Assembly (NCBI GenBank): GCA_002503395.1
Contig: DARQ01000092.1
Location: 4,864-16,091, forward strand
Length of the DNA stretch: 11,228 bases
Source of the DNA: Euryarchaeota archaeon UBA60
GTDB lineage: Archaea > Thermoplasmatota > Poseidoniia > Poseidoniales > Poseidoniaceae
Direction: 5' to 3'
In this document: positions 1 to 6,733 of the stretch, piece after piece
How the letters are laid out: each line of letters starts with the position of its first letter
How positions within the stretch are numbered: the first letter of the stretch is position 1
Position numbers and translations under genes: made by a program
Notes under the pieces: model-generated
What the model saw: the letters and a program-made list of their open reading frames with translations, nothing else
Told to the model about the DNA's origin: nothing
Database searches by the model: none

Positions 1-90
1 CCGGTATGGCGCCACTACGAGGAGGCCTTCGCCGCCACGGGAATTGCGTTGCCCGAAAATGCTGAGGTGATTTTCGGGGTGAGTGCTTGA
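1..90 (+). CDS. 3' end of an unidentified gene (partial)
   Basis: Frame 1 is open from the window edge to a TGA at 88-90 and gives 29 residues, beginning PVWRHYEEAF and ending VIFGVSA. The codon use looks like its neighbours, and the stop lies just before a strong ribosome binding site for the next gene, so a real gene end is likely. Too little is visible to assign a family. The close spacing (20 bases from stop to the next chosen start) suggests co-transcription with the uracil-DNA glycosylase gene. Confidence 0.6.
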   Translation, partial: PVWRHYEEAFAATGIALPENAEVIFGVSA

Positions 91-95
91 ACAAG

Positions 96-103
96 AAGGA
101 GGG
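96..103 (+). promoter_or_regulatory. Shine-Dalgarno site of the uracil-DNA glycosylase gene
   Basis: AAGGAGGG lies 7 bases before the GTG at 111 (GGAGG at 98-102, 8-base spacing). It decides the start: the in-frame TTG at 87, which overlaps the upstream stop codon, has no such site, and the ATG at 123 lies too far downstream of it. This is the best ribosome binding site in the window, consistent with an internal operon gene. Confidence 0.6.
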
Positions 104-110
104 TGAGACT

Positions 111-842
111 GTGTCAGCCCTGATGGATGCAGCCGAAAAGTTGTCGGCCCGGTGTGATGAATTGATTGGCGACATCATCACCGAGACCATGGTCAAGTAC
201 GCCACCAACCCACTGGATTATGCCCGTCTTCCACATCGGGAATATCTCAAACTCGGCGGTCGCTTCAACGCTGAGACCATCTTACTGGGAATGAATCCAG
301 GTCCTTGGGGGATGGCGCAATGCGGCATTCCATTCGGAGCCACCAATATTGTGACCGAACTGTTGGGAATATCCGACATCGAGGTGTTCCAGCCGCGGGG
401 AGCACATCCGAATCGCCCGGTGATCGGATTGGAAATGACTCGTCAGGAGGTATCAGGAACTCGCCTGTGGGGAGCCCTTTCGCAACGTTATGGCACAGTT
501 GAAAGAATATTTTCAAAGGTCTTCGTAGTCAATCACTGCCCGCTATTAATGCTCGATGAAAATGGCCGCAATATTACTCCCGACAAACTGAGTGGTCAAG
601 CGGTCACAGACCTGATGTCGGCCTGTGATGAGCACTTACGAGAGGTGGTTGGAATCCTTTCAGCGGTTAAGATAATCGGGGTCGGTAAATACGCTGAGAA
701 GCGTGCTTTGCAGACCTTTCCGAATCATGCCGAATGCGGGCTGGAGATTTCCTCAATTTGGCATCCCAGTCCGGCCAGCCCGCTGGCAAATCGCAATGAC
801 GGAGCCGATTGGCGGGCGAATATCTTCGCTGAATTACCATGA
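111..842 (+). CDS. SMUG1-type (family 3) uracil-DNA glycosylase
   Basis: Predicted single-strand-selective monofunctional uracil-DNA glycosylase, which removes uracil (and in known homologues 5-hydroxymethyluracil) from DNA as the first step of base excision repair. With the GTG start it has 243 residues, near the length of animal SMUG1. The family's first motif is seen as GMNPGPWGMAQ, with the catalytic-position Asn at residue 62; the usual Phe of GPFGM is Trp here. It continues as IPFG. A middle segment NHCPLL...GRNITP matches the family, and the second catalytic motif WHPSPASPLANR carries the base-flipping His at residue 218. All key residues are present, so it should be active. It is probably read with the upstream gene and ends 8 bases from the convergent protease gene. 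The family call is from motif recall and is strong; the exact substrate range cannot be read from sequence. A symbol is withheld because SMUG1 is an animal gene name. Confidence 0.9.
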   Translation: MSALMDAAEKLSARCDELIGDIITETMVKYATNPLDYARLPHREYLKLGGRFNAETILLGMNPGPWGMAQCGIPFGATNIVTELLGISDIEVFQPRGAHPNRPVIGLEMTRQEVSGTRLWGALSQRYGTVERIFSKVFVVNHCPLLMLDENGRNITPDKLSGQAVTDLMSACDEHLREVVGILSAVKIIGVGKYAEKRALQTFPNHAECGLEISSIWHPSPASPLANRNDGADWRANIFAELP

Positions 843-850
843 ATGCTGGT

Positions 851-3800
851 TCATTCCCAGCGATTATCAGATGGTGGAAGAGTTGGAGCCCCGGGTAATT
901 TTGCCGAGCCCGGGTTTGTGAATTTCTGTTGTTGGCTCCACTTCACAGCACCGCCACCCCCGCCGCCGCGGCGGCCTACCAGAAATGCCAGCATAATCAC
1001 GAGGAGGAATAGCAGGCCGATGGCAAAGTACTGGGCTGAGGTCAATCCACCGGCCGCTCCGGAGGTTCCCGACAATCCACTTCCGCTGTTCTGACCTGTT
1101 GCATTGCCACTCGCTTCTCCGTCACCTGTCGATGAAGGCGAGGCGAGTATGGTGATAGTTCCATTCAAGCAATCGGACAAGTTCCCATTGACGGCACAAA
1201 CTTCCCAGTTCTTCTCGCCAACGGAGCCAATAACCAGACCTAAAGCTGAGGCAACGTTGTAATTCTGTCCTTCAATCAACCATTGAATCTCATCATCAGC
1301 ATTGGCAGAAGTTGCCCGGAAACCAACGGTTTCACCGATATATGATTGGTACGGGACGCGTACTGTTTCCAAACTCGGCTGTGGTTCTTGCTCGGGTTCA
1401 GGTGGGTATACTCCTTCGTCGATGAGGTCGTCGCAATCATCATCGAGGCCATTCCAAATCTCGATGGCATCTGGGTTGATGCTGTCATTGCCCTCATCAC
1501 AGTCTTGAAAATGATACCACCCATCGTCGTCAGCATCGGCATCAGCGACCAACGGGTCGCTGAAATAGTACCAGATTTCCGCACCGTCTTCCAATCCATC
1601 GCCATCGGTATCCGGATTACTCCAGTTGGTACCAAATATCGAGTATTCGGCCAGGTCGGTCAGGGTGTCGCCATCGCTATCAATGGTTTGGAAATCCTCG
1701 TCAAACAGCCCATCGCAATCCTCATCGATACCGTTGAGCAGTTCATCAGCCCCGGGATGGATATTCTCGTCGCTGTCATTGCAATCATCGAACCAATAGT
1801 ATCCATCAACATCGCCATCGGCATCGGCGACCAGAGGGTCGGAGCCGTAGAGGTTGACCTCCTCACCGTCGAGCAATCCATCATCGTCGGTATCATTGTC
1901 CAATGGGTTGGTCGAGTGATTGTGGAACTCGTCGTAATCGCTCAGTTCATCGCCATCTGAATCCAAGATATCGAAACCCTCGTCGGTCATGTTATTGCAA
2001 TTCTGGTCGACGCCATCGAGTATCTCGACCGCTCCGGGATAGACCGATGAATTGTTATCATCACAATCTGCGAACCAATAGAATCCATCGTTGTCGGCGT
2101 CGGCGTCGTACACCGTCGGGTCGGTTCCGTAGATGTTGATCTCATCACCATCGGAAAGGCCATCATCATCGCTATCGTCATCGAGCGGGTTGGTACCATA
2201 GGTGTTGACCTCATCACCATCCGAGAGGCCATCGAGGTCTGAGTCCGCAGAATTGGGGTCAGTCCCCCAATCGAGTACCTCTTCACCGTCGGAGAGGCCA
2301 TCGTCATCGCTGTCAGGGTCTAAGGGGTCGGTATTGTGAGTGGTCTCGTTACTATCCCACAGACCATCACCATCGCTATCGACGATGGCATTGGTCCCGT
2401 GTAATGATAGACTCCAATAGTTCAGGGTGCCGGTATCATCATTTCCCTGATCACGAACCTTGAGGGTCCAATCTCCATCGCTCATCTCATCCCAATGGGC
2501 GGTAGAAGTAAATACCCAATCAGACCAGTCGTTGCCGCTGTCGCTATGCTTGGCGGCCAACTCGGATTCACTACCATCGGGAGAGACGAGAACGACTTCC
2601 AGATCACCGCGGTAGGAGTGGGTGGCATCGAATAATACCTCGATCGATTCAACTTTCATTCCTTGATTCACGGTGTGGGTGAATGTTGTCCAAGTGTTTG
2701 AATTGTCAGGGATCGCTTGGTTGACTGTAAGGGTACCCGAGGTATAATTGACTTCAGGCTGGACATTGGTCCATACCGCCGCAAGGTCGGTGGCGGCGCC
2801 GGCATCGATGACCCCGTGGCCATATTGATGGTTGAAATCATGGCCGCCACCATTGGTAAACCAGCCACCGTCGCTAGCGTCGTTGGTACGGGCTGAGTTG
2901 ACGAGTATGTGCTGGACATCACGCCAAGTCAGATTTGAATTAGCCTCAAGCATCTGGGCGATGATTCCAGTTACCAGAGGGGTCGCACTTGAAGTACCGC
3001 CGAAACTATCGGTCCAATCGCCATTGGAATAGCCACCGGAGCCCTCGATATCGGTGGTGGTGATTCCCGAAGCGCCACCATCTGAGGGGGCGACGATGAG
3101 TAGGTTTGCACCCGGTTCGGAATAGTATGAGCGTTCGCCGTCGTCTTCGACTGCTCCCACGGCGATGGTGAAGCGGGAATTCGAGTATCCATCGTAGTTT
3201 GAATCATCTCCGTTGCTTCCACCGTTACCCCCGGCAAAGGTGATTATTCCACCGAGTCCAAAACGACCCTCATAGGCCTGTTCTTCAAATGCCGCAGTCA
3301 TCAATGGCCCCGGTGCTTCGACCGTGTTGCCATTATCTGACGGTCCCCACGAATTGGAGTAGATATCGACATTACCCTTCTGGTGCAGCAAAGCGCTGGA
3401 TTCAGTGGAATCTGAAAGAGAGCAGGCGATGAGCCTGATGCCGATTAAGTCTCCATCCATCGCCGCCCCGGTAACACCGTGATTGTCGTTTCCATAGGCC
3501 GCAGCAACACCTGCCGCGGCGGTACCATGGCCATCCCAGGTAGAGGGGTTCGGATTGCCGTCATTGCTGCAATAATCATAGTCCAGATTATCCAGATAAT
3601 TCGGCGAGAGGTCGCCATGGTCGGTATCGAGACCATCGTCAACGATGGCAATCAATATGCCAGTGCCATCGTAATTATTCCACGCCGTGGTGATATTGAC
3701 ATCCTCGCCCGAGGTACCGCCACCTTGACCGGTATTACGAAGATGCCATTGGTCGCTGAATTTGGTATCGTTAGGAATCAATCGTTTGTCATGTTGAAAT

Positions 3801-4270
3801 TCGACCATCGGGTGAAATGCCTCAACCTCATCATTCCCAGCCAGTGCTTCTTGAGCGCTGGCACCATCTTTGAAAGTAATTACCCAAGTGTGTTCAAGAA
3901 TGGTCGATTGAAGCCGTACTGCACCTATCTTCTGCACCTTGAGTCGCATCGCCGTTTCGTCGATTGAACAATCGCGGCTCGGCATCACCACCAACCATTC
4001 AGTCGATTCTCCTCTCAAAGTCGAATCAGCGGTCAATTTCGCCTGCTGTGAAAACGCAAGTTGCACCCTCGGAGAGTAGGAATAAAGTCCACAATCTGCC
4101 GGGATGAGCGGGTCTGGGGAAGGTGGGTCGCCGAAGTGGTTGGCAGGGCTGAGTTGGGGTGCTGAAGCAAAGGTCATACCCCCCATCGAGGTGGGTGAAA
4201 TAGCGCTTGCAACAGAGGCTGATGAGAGGGTGAGAATCAGTGCTAAAAGCATTGCTCTAAGCCATCCCAT
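851..4270 (-). CDS. secreted, membrane-anchored kexin-like subtilase (S8) with P domain and TSP3/MopE repeats
   Basis: Predicted calcium-dependent serine endopeptidase of 1139 residues, held on the outer face of the cell. A signal peptide covers residues 1-23 (MGWLRAMLLALILTL, cut after ASA). Residues about 60-163 look like a propeptide ending in the dibasic HDKR. The S8 domain spans about 165-500 with the full triad and oxyanion residue: Asp211 (IVDDGLDTDH), His248 (DGHGTA), Asn349 (AGGNGG) and Ser427 (GGTSSATP). The segment NYDGYSN (359-365) and the WHLRNT entry are typical of the kexin/furin subfamily. A P domain (about 505-626) follows. Acidic DSDGDGL-type thrombospondin type 3 repeats run from about 631 to 953, interleaved with three MopE-like metal-binding motifs. 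Residues about 960-1045 resemble an Ig-like fold by composition only. A Gly/Ser linker, one membrane helix (about 1081-1098), six glycines and a 32-residue tail close the protein. The start is the ATG at 4270; Met7 (4252) is an alternative. The natural substrate is unknown: protein feeding or maturation of surface proteins are both possible. Confidence 0.9.
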   Translation of the reverse strand: MGWLRAMLLALILTLSSASVASAISPTSMGGMTFASAPQLSPANHFGDPPSPDPLIPADCGLYSYSPRVQLAFSQQAKLTADSTLRGESTEWLVVMPSRDCSIDETAMRLKVQKIGAVRLQSTILEHTWVITFKDGASAQEALAGNDEVEAFHPMVEFQHDKRLIPNDTKFSDQWHLRNTGQGGGTSGEDVNITTAWNNYDGTGILIAIVDDGLDTDHGDLSPNYLDNLDYDYCSNDGNPNPSTWDGHGTAAAGVAAAYGNDNHGVTGAAMDGDLIGIRLIACSLSDSTESSALLHQKGNVDIYSNSWGPSDNGNTVEAPGPLMTAAFEEQAYEGRFGLGGIITFAGGNGGSNGDDSNYDGYSNSRFTIAVGAVEDDGERSYYSEPGANLLIVAPSDGGASGITTTDIEGSGGYSNGDWTDSFGGTSSATPLVTGIIAQMLEANSNLTWRDVQHILVNSARTNDASDGGWFTNGGGHDFNHQYGHGVIDAGAATDLAAVWTNVQPEVNYTSGTLTVNQAIPDNSNTWTTFTHTVNQGMKVESIEVLFDATHSYRGDLEVVLVSPDGSESELAAKHSDSGNDWSDWVFTSTAHWDEMSDGDWTLKVRDQGNDDTGTLNYWSLSLHGTNAIVDSDGDGLWDSNETTHNTDPLDPDSDDDGLSDGEEVLDWGTDPNSADSDLDGLSDGDEVNTYGTNPLDDDSDDDGLSDGDEINIYGTDPTVYDADADNDGFYWFADCDDNNSSVYPGAVEILDGVDQNCNNMTDEGFDILDSDGDELSDYDEFHNHSTNPLDNDTDDDGLLDGEEVNLYGSDPLVADADGDVDGYYWFDDCNDSDENIHPGADELLNGIDEDCDGLFDEDFQTIDSDGDTLTDLAEYSIFGTNWSNPDTDGDGLEDGAEIWYYFSDPLVADADADDDGWYHFQDCDEGNDSINPDAIEIWNGLDDDCDDLIDEGVYPPEPEQEPQPSLETVRVPYQSYIGETVGFRATSANADDEIQWLIEGQNYNVASALGLVIGSVGEKNWEVCAVNGNLSDCLNGTITILASPSSTGDGEASGNATGQNSGSGLSGTSGAAGGLTSAQYFAIGLLFLLVIMLAFLVGRRGGGGGGAVKWSQQQKFTNPGSAKLPGAPTLPPSDNRWE
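1400..2245 (-). repeat. three tandem 94-codon TSP3 + MopE-like units
   Basis: Residues 676-769, 770-863 and 864-957 of the protease form three tandem units, each exactly 94 residues (282 bases). The marker positions recur with no indel: the opening Asp of the D.D.D motif at 676, 770 and 864; the DADAD/DADGD motif at 722, 816 and 910; a first Cys (ADC, DDC, QDC) at 736, 830 and 924; a second Cys (QNC, EDC, DDC) at 758, 852 and 946. The Cys pairs probably form disulfides within each MopE-like calcium motif. Sequence between units has diverged clearly, so the duplication is old and length has been kept by selection. A further half-unit of TSP3 motif lies N-terminal, about residues 631-675. Confidence 0.85.
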
Positions 4271-4292
4271 GCATCGCTTTGGCGACCTTTCA

Positions 4293-4300
4293 CATATGAT
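4293..4300 (-). promoter_or_regulatory. possible TATA box of the protease gene
   Basis: Read on the minus strand the sequence is ATCATATG, centred about 27 bases upstream of the protease ATG at 4270. In archaea this is the distance from TATA box to transcription start, so the message would be leaderless or nearly so. No Shine-Dalgarno site is seen before that ATG. A short AT-rich word can occur by chance, hence the low confidence. Confidence 0.35.
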
Positions 4301-4346
4301 GCTATTCGTTGCTCGTGCCTCAGGTTAGCCGAATACCCCACGGGTG

Positions 4347-4358
4347 TTATTTGAAATA
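4347..4358 (+). promoter_or_regulatory. possible TATA box of the acyl-CoA synthetase gene
   Basis: TTATTTGAAATA is the most AT-rich stretch of the 109-base divergent spacer and is centred about 27 bases before the ATG at 4380, as expected for a leaderless archaeal transcript. An AGGTGG at 4368-4373, 6 bases before the same ATG, could instead act as a ribosome binding site. Both readings favour 4380 over the in-frame GTG at 4344, which would lie within or upstream of the box. Confidence 0.35.
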
Positions 4359-4379
4359 CAAACAAGTAGGTGGGGGGCC

Positions 4380-6290
4380 ATGGCGAATGAGGCATTTCGG
4401 TGGACACCTTATCCTAGCACAAAAGACTGGTCGGCACCTTCTGGAGATGACCCAAGCACCCTGTATCGAATGCTTCTCGGTAGTTTGGAGAGATTTTCTG
4501 ATGAGCCGTGTTTCGGTTGGATACCCGCGCCGGGAATGGCTCGTACACACTTGACATACGGTGAATATGGTGATCTTTGCGAAGCGGTTGGTCGGGCGCT
4601 TCGTGGGTTAGGACTCGGAGTTGGCGACAGGGTAGCTTTAATCGTCGATAATTCGGTTGAATGGGCAGCAACCGCATATGGTGCCAACGCAATCGGTGCT
4701 GCATACACGGCTATGTATACCCACCAGAATGGAGGCGATTGGCGCTTCATCCTCGATGATAGCACCCCTAAGGCAATCCTGGTCGCCAATCCCGAAATAC
4801 TCGACAAACTGATTGCCCACATGCCAAAAGATGCTGCTGATTGGCCCTCCGGAGGAATCATCATGCTCGGAGATGAGGCGGCGAACGAGTTACCACCACA
4901 TGGAGTGAATGTGGTGATGTGGAGTGATTTCGTCGCCAGTGGTAGAGCCGGCGAACCGCTCGGCGAGCCAGCCGATGACCATACCGCTCTGGCCACTCTC
5001 ATCTACACCAGCGGTACCACTGGAGACCCGAAGGGGGTGATGTTGTCGAACTGGAATCTGATGTCGAATGTCCTGTGCGTACAGGGTGCATTCGACCTGC
5101 GTCCCGGCGACCGCAACGCCGCATTCCTGCCATGGGCACATTCCTTTGGAAGCACCTTTGATCTACACTGGATGCTTCGCTCCGGGGTTCACATCAACCT
5201 GATTTCGGACCTGACCAAAATTGCCGATGAATGCATCGAGATCAAACCTGCGGCATTGCTGGCAGTGCCACGGGTATGGACTAAATTCTACGACCGGGTC
5301 AATAGCCAGTTCGCCGCTTCACCAGTCAAGACAATGCTCTCAAACAAAGCCACAAAACACGCCAAAAAGCGAATCGCCAAAGCCGGCGTCGACTGTGATG
5401 CTGTGCCACCCAAGGGATTTCGCGACAAGTTCTTTGACAAATTGATCTGGAAAAAGGTACGCGCTCGATTCGGCGGCAATATCCGCTTCTGTATGAGTGG
5501 CGCCGCAGCGCTCTCTCCAGATATCGCCGAATTCATCCAGTGCGTCGGATTCTCATGCTATGAGGGATACGGCTTGACCGAAACCTCACCCCTAGTATGT
5601 GCAAATGGCTGGATGGGGCCTGGTGGTTCGCGCCTGCGAACGGTCGGAAGGCCGGTCAACGGGGTTACCATCACCATCGATACCTCTGCATGGGATGACC
5701 CAGAAAGACCGGAAGAGGGTGAGATAATTGTCCACGGCCCAAACGTCATGCAAGGTTATTGGAATCAGCCAGAGGCTACCGCTGAAGTGATGACCGAAGA
5801 TGGTGGTTTCCGCACCGGAGACCTGGGCAAGTTATCTGCCGATGGCTACCTCTCAATAACCGGACGAGTGAAATCGCAATTCAAATTAGAGAACGGTAAA
5901 TACGTCAGCCCAGCACCACTCGAGGAGAATGTCAAGTTGAGCCCACTGGTCGAACAGGCGATCCTCGATGGCCGTGATATGCGCAATACCTTCCTCATCG
6001 TCCACCCCAATTTGCGCACCCTCAAAGATGCATTGGGAGAGGCTGGAATCGCCGTATCGGGGGATGATGCTACTCTTTGTGCAAATGCTGAAGTCAAGTC
6101 TTGGATGCTGAAACGATTGCAGGACACCAGTATGTTAGCTCCGACTTGGAAGGGTTACGAAGTTGCTCGAAATATCATTCTCGACCCCGAAGAATGGTCG
6201 ACTGACAACGACTTGATGACCCCTTCTCTTAAGGTGAAACTACGAAATCTTCTGGTTCTTCACGAAGATTCCATCGCCGCGCTGAAATGA
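4380..6290 (+). CDS. long-chain-fatty-acid--CoA ligase (AMP-forming)
   Basis: Predicted acyl-CoA synthetase: fatty acid + ATP + CoA gives acyl-CoA + AMP + PPi, feeding beta-oxidation or lipid synthesis; cytosolic or membrane-peripheral. The protein has 636 residues from ATG 4380, normal for the ACSL/FadD15 branch. The ANL-superfamily motifs are intact: the P-loop YTSGTTGDPKG (209-219), the YGLTETSP aromatic/adenine motif (397-404), RTGD with Asp481, the hinge region GRVK (495-498) followed by KLENGKYVSP, and a C-terminal TPSLKVK with the adenylation Lys (618 or 620). The basic insert at about 310-360 and KLENGKYVSP are features of long-chain rather than acetyl- or medium-chain enzymes. The gene diverges from the protease gene over a shared spacer; no partner gene of beta-oxidation is adjacent. 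Chain-length preference is inferred from branch resemblance only. Confidence 0.92.
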   Translation: MANEAFRWTPYPSTKDWSAPSGDDPSTLYRMLLGSLERFSDEPCFGWIPAPGMARTHLTYGEYGDLCEAVGRALRGLGLGVGDRVALIVDNSVEWAATAYGANAIGAAYTAMYTHQNGGDWRFILDDSTPKAILVANPEILDKLIAHMPKDAADWPSGGIIMLGDEAANELPPHGVNVVMWSDFVASGRAGEPLGEPADDHTALATLIYTSGTTGDPKGVMLSNWNLMSNVLCVQGAFDLRPGDRNAAFLPWAHSFGSTFDLHWMLRSGVHINLISDLTKIADECIEIKPAALLAVPRVWTKFYDRVNSQFAASPVKTMLSNKATKHAKKRIAKAGVDCDAVPPKGFRDKFFDKLIWKKVRARFGGNIRFCMSGAAALSPDIAEFIQCVGFSCYEGYGLTETSPLVCANGWMGPGGSRLRTVGRPVNGVTITIDTSAWDDPERPEEGEIIVHGPNVMQGYWNQPEATAEVMTEDGGFRTGDLGKLSADGYLSITGRVKSQFKLENGKYVSPAPLEENVKLSPLVEQAILDGRDMRNTFLIVHPNLRTLKDALGEAGIAVSGDDATLCANAEVKSWMLKRLQDTSMLAPTWKGYEVARNIILDPEEWSTDNDLMTPSLKVKLRNLLVLHEDSIAALK

Positions 6291-6335
6291 TTGAATCCGC
6301 AAGGAATTACTCGAATTAGGTCGAAAACCTGCATT

Positions 6336-6357
6336 ATTGGTGGATTCATCGACCAAT
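6336..6357. repeat. short inverted repeat in the gap after the acyl-CoA synthetase gene
   Basis: ATTGGT (6336-6341) and ACCAAT (6352-6357) form a perfect 6-base inverted repeat with a 10-base loop. A weaker CCAA/TTGG pair overlaps it (6353-6356 and 6366-6369). There is no T-run after the stem, so a standard hairpin terminator is not supported. It could be a weak terminator or an operator for the following small gene, or chance. Otherwise the gap 6291-6400 shows only the possible TATA box at 6370-6377. Confidence 0.2.
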
Positions 6358-6369
6358 GTCGCCATTTGG

Positions 6370-6377
6370 TTCATAAA
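6370..6377 (+). promoter_or_regulatory. possible TATA box of the small membrane protein gene
   Basis: TTCATAAA is centred about 27 bases upstream of the ATG at 6401, the spacing expected for a leaderless archaeal transcript. No convincing ribosome binding site precedes that ATG. It is the third gene in the window with an AT-rich box at this distance. Confidence 0.35.
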
Positions 6378-6400
6378 CCGTGCATCTAGGTATCGATGAA

Positions 6401-6733
6401 ATGGCCGAGCAGGAGACCGATGAGAAACCATCGCGGCAATCTCAAGCGAGATTCATGCTGGGAAGTATTTTCCATATCCCGTATCTGTTCGATCGCCCGG
6501 TAGGTATCGGGGTATTGGTAGGGTCGGCAGTGGGAGTGCTCAATTCTTTGATTCTCTCACTACCCATACTCACCTCAACAATCGTCGGTGCAACATTGGG
6601 AGCACTGGTGTGTATCGTCACCGGCCCGGCTATGCGCTCAATCTCTGAGCAACACCGTCAGCGTAGGCTCGCCGTCAACGTCGCGATTCAGATGCGCAGC
6701 CGGGCCGGTTCGGCCTTCACTAGTCACGAATGA
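6401..6733 (+). CDS. small two-helix membrane protein, family not recognised
   Basis: The protein has 110 residues. A charged N-terminus (MAEQETDEKPSRQSQ) and an amphipathic stretch with HIPYLFDRP lead into two Gly-rich membrane helices, about residues 33-54 and 57-76, joined by a very short turn at Pro55. The C-terminus is basic and soluble (HRQRRL...MRSR). By the positive-inside rule both ends should face the cytoplasm, making a hairpin. The ATG at 6401 is preferred to the in-frame GTG at 6380, because 6380 lies only 3 bases after the TATA-like box. The last 14 bases overlap the end of the convergent NAD(P)HX repair gene. I recognise no family and assign no function. The gene is supported by its coherent hydropathy and position. 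Confidence 0.65.
   Translation: MAEQETDEKPSRQSQARFMLGSIFHIPYLFDRPVGIGVLVGSAVGVLNSLILSLPILTSTIVGATLGALVCIVTGPAMRSISEQHRQRRLAVNVAIQMRSRAGSAFTSHE

Noticed and set aside
843..850. Terminator between the convergent glycosylase and protease genes
   Set aside because: Only 8 bases separate the two stop codons, with no stem-loop or T-run; any termination signal must lie within the coding ends.
1346..1960. A 204-codon open frame on the + strand, antisense to the protease repeats, rich in Ile/Val/Ala
   Set aside because: It is the complement of the repeated Asp/Gly/Ser codons, which rarely give stops on the other strand. The peptide repeats with the same period as the real gene and has no start signal.
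1400..2245. Tandem DNA repeat array such as CRISPR or minisatellite
   Set aside because: The 282-base periodicity follows the protein repeat; the units have diverged at DNA level and stay in frame, with no short identical repeats or unique spacers.
1276..2307. Several minus-strand open frames over the acidic repeats rich in Met, Thr and Ser
   Set aside because: They are frame-shifted readings of the GAT/GGC-type codons of the TSP3 units; the true frame has signal peptide, catalytic domain and anchor in continuity.
4409..5002. A 197-codon minus-strand open frame inside the acyl-CoA synthetase gene
   Set aside because: It lies wholly antisense to conserved coding sequence (including the region up to the P-loop) and shows no recognisable motif or ribosome binding site.
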